Below are positions 60,037 through 64,000 of a stretch of DNA of 64,000 nucleotides, in pieces. The position numbers and the translations under genes were made by a program. Under the pieces are notes generated by a model. That model was not told the origin of the DNA. It saw only the letters and a list, made by a program, of their open reading frames with translations, and made no database searches. The DNA comes from Lentzea nigeriaca. Its GTDB lineage: Bacteria; Actinomycetota; Actinomycetes; Mycobacteriales; Pseudonocardiaceae. The stretch's first letter is position 1, and every line of letters begins with the position of its first letter. The stretch lies in NCBI RefSeq assembly GCF_016907955.1, contig NZ_JAFBCX010000005.1, positions 310,001-374,000 on the forward strand, given 5' to 3'.

Positions 60037-61212
60037 TTAGTTCGAGAGGAGCCCGGCTTCGGCCGGGCTCCTCTCGCGTTTCAGGGCCTTGTGCACGAAC
60101 ACGAGGCAGACGACACCGGTGAGCAACGCTCCGGTACCGCCCAGCGCGAACACCGTTCGCGGGCCCATGACCAGTAACAACACGCCTGCGGTTGCCGTGC
60201 CGAGCAGGTTCGCGCCCGTCACCATCGACCCGACCGCCGCGAACGCCCGCCCGCGCATCTCGTCGGGTGTGCGCAGGCGCACGATCGCGTTCATCGTCAC
60301 GTTGTCGACGCCGTTGGAAATGCCACCGATGAGCCACCCGGTCCCGGCGGCCACGACGTACGGGAACGTGGCCGGAATCAGCACCGCGATCCCCGTGGTG
60401 ATGCCCGAGATGGCGAGGGCGTAGGCGACCTGCGGAACGGTCTCCAGCCGTGCGGCCAGCCGGTTGCCGGCGAGGATGCCGACCATCCAGCACGCCTGCA
60501 TGGCGCCCAGCAGGAACTCGTCGCCGTGCAGCACGAACCTCACGAACGCCGGGTCGGCCACGTTGATCACCACGACCGCGCCGACGAAGAACGCGAGCCC
60601 GACGATCGCCGCGAAGAGCACAGGATCCCGCCGCACGTGCCGGATGCCCGTGAGTGCGCTGGGGCGCGACGAGTGCTCGCCGGAAGGCCTGCGTTCCGAT
60701 CGCACGAACGCCAGCAGCGCCGCGTAAACGAAGAAGGTGGCGCCGTCGATCAGCATCGCGGCCGGATAACCGAAGAACCCGGCGAGCAGCGCTCCACCGG
60801 TTGCCCCGGCGATGTTGCCGGCGCTGCGAGCGGTACCGAGCAGGGCATAGCCGCGGGTGGCCTCTTCCTCGCCCGCGATGTGCGGCACGAGGGCCGAGAA
60901 GCTGGGCGCAGCGATCGCTCGACCGCAACCCGAGGCGAGCACCAGCGCCACGACGAAGACCGGCTGCCCCAGCAACGGCGCGATGGCCGCGATCGCGACG
61001 CCCTGGAAGAGCAGCGCGATGATCAGCAGCCTGCGGTTGGGCAGCCGGTCGACGAGCACACCCGCAAGCGGCGCGCCCAGCACGAGCGGCAGCAGTTCGG
61101 CTACCAGGATCGCGGCCACCAGCAACGAGCTGATCGGCGTGGCCCAGAAGAGCAGCACGAGCAGCGCCAACGAGTTGCCGAACTCGGAGACGGCCGCTCC
61201 TGCGGCCGTCAA
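60037..61212 (-). CDS. MFS transporter, EntS/MFS_3-like
   Basis: A membrane exporter of about 391 residues with 11-12 hydrophobic segments. It contains ELLPLVLGAPLAGVLVDRLPNRR (loop 2-3 motif) and GYALLGTARSAGNIAGATGG, typical of the enterobactin-exporter-like group. A TTG at 61212 is the only start between the ung stop and the first helix; a longer start overlapping ung cannot be excluded. The substrate is unknown. Confidence 0.82.
   Translation of the reverse strand: MTAAGAAVSEFGNSLALLVLLFWATPISSLLVAAILVAELLPLVLGAPLAGVLVDRLPNRRLLIIALLFQGVAIAAIAPLLGQPVFVVALVLASGCGRAIAAPSFSALVPHIAGEEEATRGYALLGTARSAGNIAGATGGALLAGFFGYPAAMLIDGATFFVYAALLAFVRSERRPSGEHSSRPSALTGIRHVRRDPVLFAAIVGLAFFVGAVVVINVADPAFVRFVLHGDEFLLGAMQACWMVGILAGNRLAARLETVPQVAYALAISGITTGIAVLIPATFPYVVAAGTGWLIGGISNGVDNVTMNAIVRLRTPDEMRGRAFAAVGSMVTGANLLGTATAGVLLLVMGPRTVFALGGTGALLTGVVCLVFVHKALKRERSPAEAGLLSN
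60043..60076. terminator. UUCG-loop terminator of rpmB, overlapping the MFS gene end
   Basis: A 15-bp stem (GAGAGGAGCCCGGC plus one pair) is closed by TTCG on the plus strand, 21 nt beyond the rpmB stop. The same bases encode the last codons of the convergent MFS gene, reading RERSPAEAGLLS, so one hairpin serves as terminator and as coding sequence. Confidence 0.85.
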
Positions 61213-61238
61213 CGTCAGATCACGCCGAGCGTGCGGAA

Positions 61239-61913
61239 CTACGGGAGCTTCCAGTCGATCGGCTCCGCGCCCTGCTTCTCCAGCAGTTCGTTGGCGCGGC
61301 TGAAGGGCTTCGAGCCGAAGAACCCGGCGTGCGCGGACAGCGGTGACGGGTGCGCGGATTCGATGCAGGGCAACGGCTCGAGCAACGGACGCAGGTTGCG
61401 GGCGTTGCGACCCCACAAGATCGAGACCAAAGGTGCGTCACGAGCTGCCAGCGCCTTGATCGCCTGCTCCGTCACGGCCTCCCAGCCCTTGCCCTGGTGG
61501 GAGTTCGCCTTGCCGGGTTGCACCGTCAGCGCCCTGTTGAGCAGCAGCACGCCGCGCTCGGACCACGGGGTCAGGTCGCCGTTGGAGGGCAGCGGGTGAC
61601 CGAGGTCCTCCGCGTACTCCTTGTAGATGTTGACCAGGGACTTGGGGATCGGCCGCACGTCGGGGGCGACGGAGAACGACAGGCCGACCGCGTGGCCGGG
61701 CGTCGGGTACGGGTCCTGTCCGACGATCAGCACCTTCACCTGGTGGAACGGCTGCTTGAACGCGCGCAGCACGTTGTCGCCCGATGGCAGGTAGGTGCGG
61801 CCGGCGGCGACCTCCGCGCGCAGGAACTCACCCATGGCGGCGATCTGGTCAGCAACGGGGGCGAGAGCTTCAGCCCAGCCGGCTTCGACGATTTCGTTGA
61901 GGGGACGAGCCAC
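61239..61913 (-). CDS. ung: Uracil-DNA glycosylase
   Basis: Removes uracil from DNA. The 224-residue family 1 enzyme has the catalytic [16 protein letters not shown] motif and the late [13 protein letters not shown] motif. The GTG at 61913 gives [13 protein letters not shown]; a TAGGGT hexamer lies 8 nt upstream on the minus strand, so the mRNA may be leaderless. It lies between thiL-side genes and an MFS gene. Confidence 0.96.
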   Translation of the reverse strand: MARPLNEIVEAGWAEALAPVADQIAAMGEFLRAEVAAGRTYLPSGDNVLRAFKQPFHQVKVLIVGQDPYPTPGHAVGLSFSVAPDVRPIPKSLVNIYKEYAEDLGHPLPSNGDLTPWSERGVLLLNRALTVQPGKANSHQGKGWEAVTEQAIKALAARDAPLVSILWGRNARNLRPLLEPLPCIESAHPSPLSAHAGFFGSKPFSRANELLEKQGAEPIDWKLP

Positions 61914-61929
61914 GGCTGTGAACCCTATC

Positions 61930-62451
61930 TCAATCCAAACGGCGCAGCTTCTCCCGGTACAAACCGATGTTCTGCACGTACTTCTCGACGATGAACGCCC
62001 AAGCCTGTTCTGGCACAACATATCCAGCACGCTCGCGAGCCGGAACGCCAAGAACCATCGTGCGTTCACGAACATGGCCGTCGAACGAGACCACCGCGCC
62101 TGCGCCGACGATCGCGCCCTTCTCGACGATGGAACCGTTGAGCACCACGGATCCCGAGGCGATCAGGCAGTCGTCGGAGATCGTCGCGCCCTCGATGTGC
62201 ACGTTGTGGCCGATGACGCACGACGAGCCGATGTGCACCGGGTGAACCTCGGTGCAGTGGATCACCGTGCCGTCCTGGATCGAGGTGCGCTCGTCCACGA
62301 CGATGCGGCCGTAGTCGCCGCGCAGCACGGCCTGGGGCCACACCGAGGAATGCGCGCCGATCCGCACGTCACCGATCACCGTCGCATCCGGGTGCACGTA
62401 CGCGTCCGGGTGGATCTGCGGCGTGTACTCCCCCAACGCATAGATGGCCAT
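61930..62451 (-). CDS. Gamma-class carbonic anhydrase-like hexapeptide protein
   Basis: A 173-residue left-handed beta-helix protein. Hexapeptide turns run from about residue 10 to 130, with histidines in VIHCTE and [10 protein letters not shown] at the positions that bind metal in gamma carbonic anhydrases, and a C-terminal helix. ATG 62451. Activity is inferred; many homologues (PaaY/YrdA) are only distantly characterised. Confidence 0.88.
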   Translation of the reverse strand: MAIYALGEYTPQIHPDAYVHPDATVIGDVRIGAHSSVWPQAVLRGDYGRIVVDERTSIQDGTVIHCTEVHPVHIGSSCVIGHNVHIEGATISDDCLIASGSVVLNGSIVEKGAIVGAGAVVSFDGHVRERTMVLGVPARERAGYVVPEQAWAFIVEKYVQNIGLYREKLRRLD

Positions 62452-62461
62452 GCGGCCGAAC

Positions 62462-62917
62462 CTACAACGGCTTCCCGAAGCAGCGGCTCTCCGGGTGGTC
62501 CCGGTACACGCCGAAGTTCTGGATCCGCTCGTAACCGCTGGAGGTGTACAGGCTGATCGCCTCCGGCTGGCGGAGGCCGGTCTCCAGGATCATCCGCCGC
62601 AGACCCGCCTCCCGCGCGGTCGTTTCCAGGTGGGCGAGCAGGAGGCGCGCGAGACCCCGGCCGCGCGCGGCGTCGACCACGTACATCCGCTTGATCTCGG
62701 CGGCGCCCTCGACCTCGTCGTTCACGCGCCAGCCGCCGCATGCGACAGGAACGTCGTCGAGGTAACCGATCACGAAGTAGCCCAGCGGTGCGGCGAACTG
62801 CGCCGGGTCGACCGGCGTGATGTCCACGTCGCCGTACAGATCGACGTAGACCTGCTGGAGATCGGCGATCATCTTCACGGAGTCTGGATGATCATACGCG
62901 CGCGTGCATAGTTCCAC
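62462..62917 (-). CDS. GNAT-family N-acetyltransferase
   Basis: A 151-residue single-domain GNAT: PVACGGWRVNDEVEGAAEIKR strand region, acetyl-CoA loop VDAARGRGLARLLLAHLE, and ISLYTSSGYERI. GTG 62917. It lies 10 nt upstream of the carbonic anhydrase-like gene and follows thiL, so they are probably cotranscribed. The substrate is unknown. Confidence 0.87.
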   Translation of the reverse strand: MELCTRAYDHPDSVKMIADLQQVYVDLYGDVDITPVDPAQFAAPLGYFVIGYLDDVPVACGGWRVNDEVEGAAEIKRMYVVDAARGRGLARLLLAHLETTAREAGLRRMILETGLRQPEAISLYTSSGYERIQNFGVYRDHPESRCFGKPL

Positions 62918-62927
62918 ATCGACCAGT

Positions 62928-63896
62928 CTACGCGCGCCAGTGCTCCCAGCCAGGGGGTTTCTCGTAAACCCGGCCGTCGACGGTCACGCCCTCGCCCGCG
63001 CGGACCGTGCCGATGGTCGTCCAGCCCTCGGGAACGGCCTTCGGACCTGGGAACGTCGCCGCGAGAGCGTGATCTTCGCCTCCGGTCAGCGCCCAGTGCC
63101 GTGCGTCACCGCCGAGCGCCGACGCGACGTCCAGCAGCCGCGGGTGCAGCGGCAGCAGCTCGGTGCGGATGTCGATCGCCACGCCCGACGAGTCCGCGAT
63201 GTGGCCGAGATCCTGCAGCAGGCCGTCCGAGACGTCGATCATCGACGTGGCCCCCGCCTCCGCCGCCTTCGGGCCCTCCTCGTACGGCGGCTCCGGCGTG
63301 CGCTGGGCGTTGACGATGCCGACCGGCGAGCGGAAACCACGCCCGAGCACGGCCAGTCCGGCGGCCGCCCAGCCGAGCCGTCCGGTCACCGCGACGACGT
63401 CACCGACGAGCGCGCCGGACCGCGTGATCGGCTCCAGGCCGTTCATGTCACCCATCGCGGTGATCGAGATCACCAACGTGGCGGAGCTGACCATGTCGCC
63501 GCCGACGACGCCCGCGCCGGCCTTCGCCGCCTCCTCCCAGAGGCCCGACATGATCCCCTCGACGACCGACGCCGGGGTGTCCGCGGGGCAGGCGAACCCG
63601 ACGAGCAGAGCGGACGGCAGCGCTCCCATCGCGACGACGTCGGCGAGGTTCACCGCGGCCGCCTTTCGGCCCACCTGCTCGGGTGTGGACCAGTCGAGTC
63701 TGAAGTGGACGCCCTCGACCAGCACGTCCATCGAGGCGACGACCCGCCCGTCGGGAACGGCGACCACGGCCGCGTCGTCACCCGGCCCGAGGATCGTCGT
63801 CTCGGGTTGCGCCCGACCGGTCGTCACCCGGTGGATGAGATGGAACTCACCCACGTCGGCGACCGTCTCCGCGTCGCGCGGCGGCTCCGGACGCAA
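62928..63896 (-). CDS. thiL: Thiamine-monophosphate kinase
   Basis: Phosphorylates thiamine monophosphate to the active diphosphate, the cofactor used by Gcl in this window. The 322-residue protein has TILGPGDDAAVVAVPDG, RKAAAVNLADVVAMGA, MIDVSDGLLQDLGHIA and LTGGEDHALAATF. The start is a TTG at 63896, supported by GGGAGG 5 nt upstream. Confidence 0.95.
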   Translation of the reverse strand: MRPEPPRDAETVADVGEFHLIHRVTTGRAQPETTILGPGDDAAVVAVPDGRVVASMDVLVEGVHFRLDWSTPEQVGRKAAAVNLADVVAMGALPSALLVGFACPADTPASVVEGIMSGLWEEAAKAGAGVVGGDMVSSATLVISITAMGDMNGLEPITRSGALVGDVVAVTGRLGWAAAGLAVLGRGFRSPVGIVNAQRTPEPPYEEGPKAAEAGATSMIDVSDGLLQDLGHIADSSGVAIDIRTELLPLHPRLLDVASALGGDARHWALTGGEDHALAATFPGPKAVPEGWTTIGTVRAGEGVTVDGRVYEKPPGWEHWRA

Positions 63897-63923
63897 AGTT
63901 GCCTCCCAATCTGAGCATTCGGA

Positions 63924-63937
63924 ACCCCAACTGGGGT
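63924..63937. promoter_or_regulatory. Inverted repeat upstream of thiL
   Basis: ACCCCA-AC-TGGGGT is a perfect 6-bp inverted repeat with a 2-nt centre, 27 bp upstream of thiL in what looks like a divergent promoter region. It could be an operator for the gene beginning at the right edge; no regulator is visible. Confidence 0.35.
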
Positions 63938-63993
63938 ACGTTGCGTGACACGTTCCTACCTCGACCCAACCTGTCGCGACGAAGGGGCACGCC

Positions 63994-64000
63994 GTGGTGC
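63994..64000 (+). CDS. Possible start of a divergent gene cut by the window edge
   Basis: GTGGTGC at the very end is preceded by AAGGGG with a 6-7 nt spacer, a good initiation context for a plus-strand gene. Seven bases cannot identify it; an Lrp/AsnC-type regulator beginning VVQ is a guess from gene order in related bacteria. Confidence 0.25.

Overview
The window is chromosomal DNA from a high-GC actinomycete. Leaderless and GTG starts are frequent, the ribosomal proteins L28 and L32 carry zinc-binding cysteines, and a SepIVA/DivIVA-type division protein is present. The backbone gene order (glnD-glnB-amt, ftsY, smc, acylphosphatase, mutM-rnc-DUF177-sepIVA, coaD-rsmD-pyc, recG-DAK protein-rpmB-ung-thiL) matches, from memory, the order in mycobacteria, but it is interrupted by several accessory blocks. 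Gene content and style fit a Pseudonocardiales member (Lentzea/Saccharothrix/Actinosynnema-like); this placement is inference.

Layout. 1-3.9 kb: the nitrogen-sensing operon amt-glnB-glnD on the minus strand. 4.1-6.4 kb: a secreted protein and a secreted alpha/beta hydrolase. 6.5-19.9 kb: a purine-ureide and glyoxylate block. A tightly coupled minus-strand operon hyi-glxR-gcl-glxK-allB-alc faces uraD-uox; then come an FAD oxidoreductase, an Imm1-like protein, a DUF6986 lyase-like protein, malate synthase and a divergent IclR regulator. Together these would take urate through allantoin and allantoate to glyoxylate, then to glycerate phosphate or malate. A similar palindrome upstream of hyi/uraD and of aceB/iclR suggests that the IclR protein controls the block. 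20.2-29.1 kb: ftsY, anhydroMurNAc kinase with a sodium symporter, a tandem GNAT, an NB-ARC/TPR protein, a small unknown protein and a PlsC acyltransferase. 29.4-34.6 kb: smc, an ECF sigma/anti-sigma pair and acylphosphatase. 34.7-43.3 kb: a CAP-domain protein, two paralogous membrane-anchored Ser/Thr-rich proteins, kdpDE without kdpFABC, a MarR regulator, a PadR/membrane protein pair and a TIR-transmembrane protein. 43.3-64 kb: DNA repair, RNA processing, ribosome, CoA and division housekeeping genes, with pyruvate carboxylase, recG, ung and thiL.

The least expected content is in small dispersed palindromic elements rather than in a single large system. One 47-bp palindrome sits in frame at the 5' end of the glycerate kinase gene and apparently supplies its N-terminus; a second copy with exchanged arms lies between sepIVA and DUF177. 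Another element has AGTGCTGTG terminal inverted repeats and overlaps the stop codon of glnB in one copy and of the anti-sigma gene in the other. A 272-bp inverted-repeat element fills the iclR-ftsY gap, and a structured candidate RNA lies between plsC and smc. The Gcl protein carries Glu51 where the characterised E. coli enzyme has Val51. No CRISPR array, rRNA, tRNA, prophage or transposase gene was seen. Start codons were chosen from Shine-Dalgarno sites, stop/start overlaps and -10 elements; where the choice is open the entry says so.
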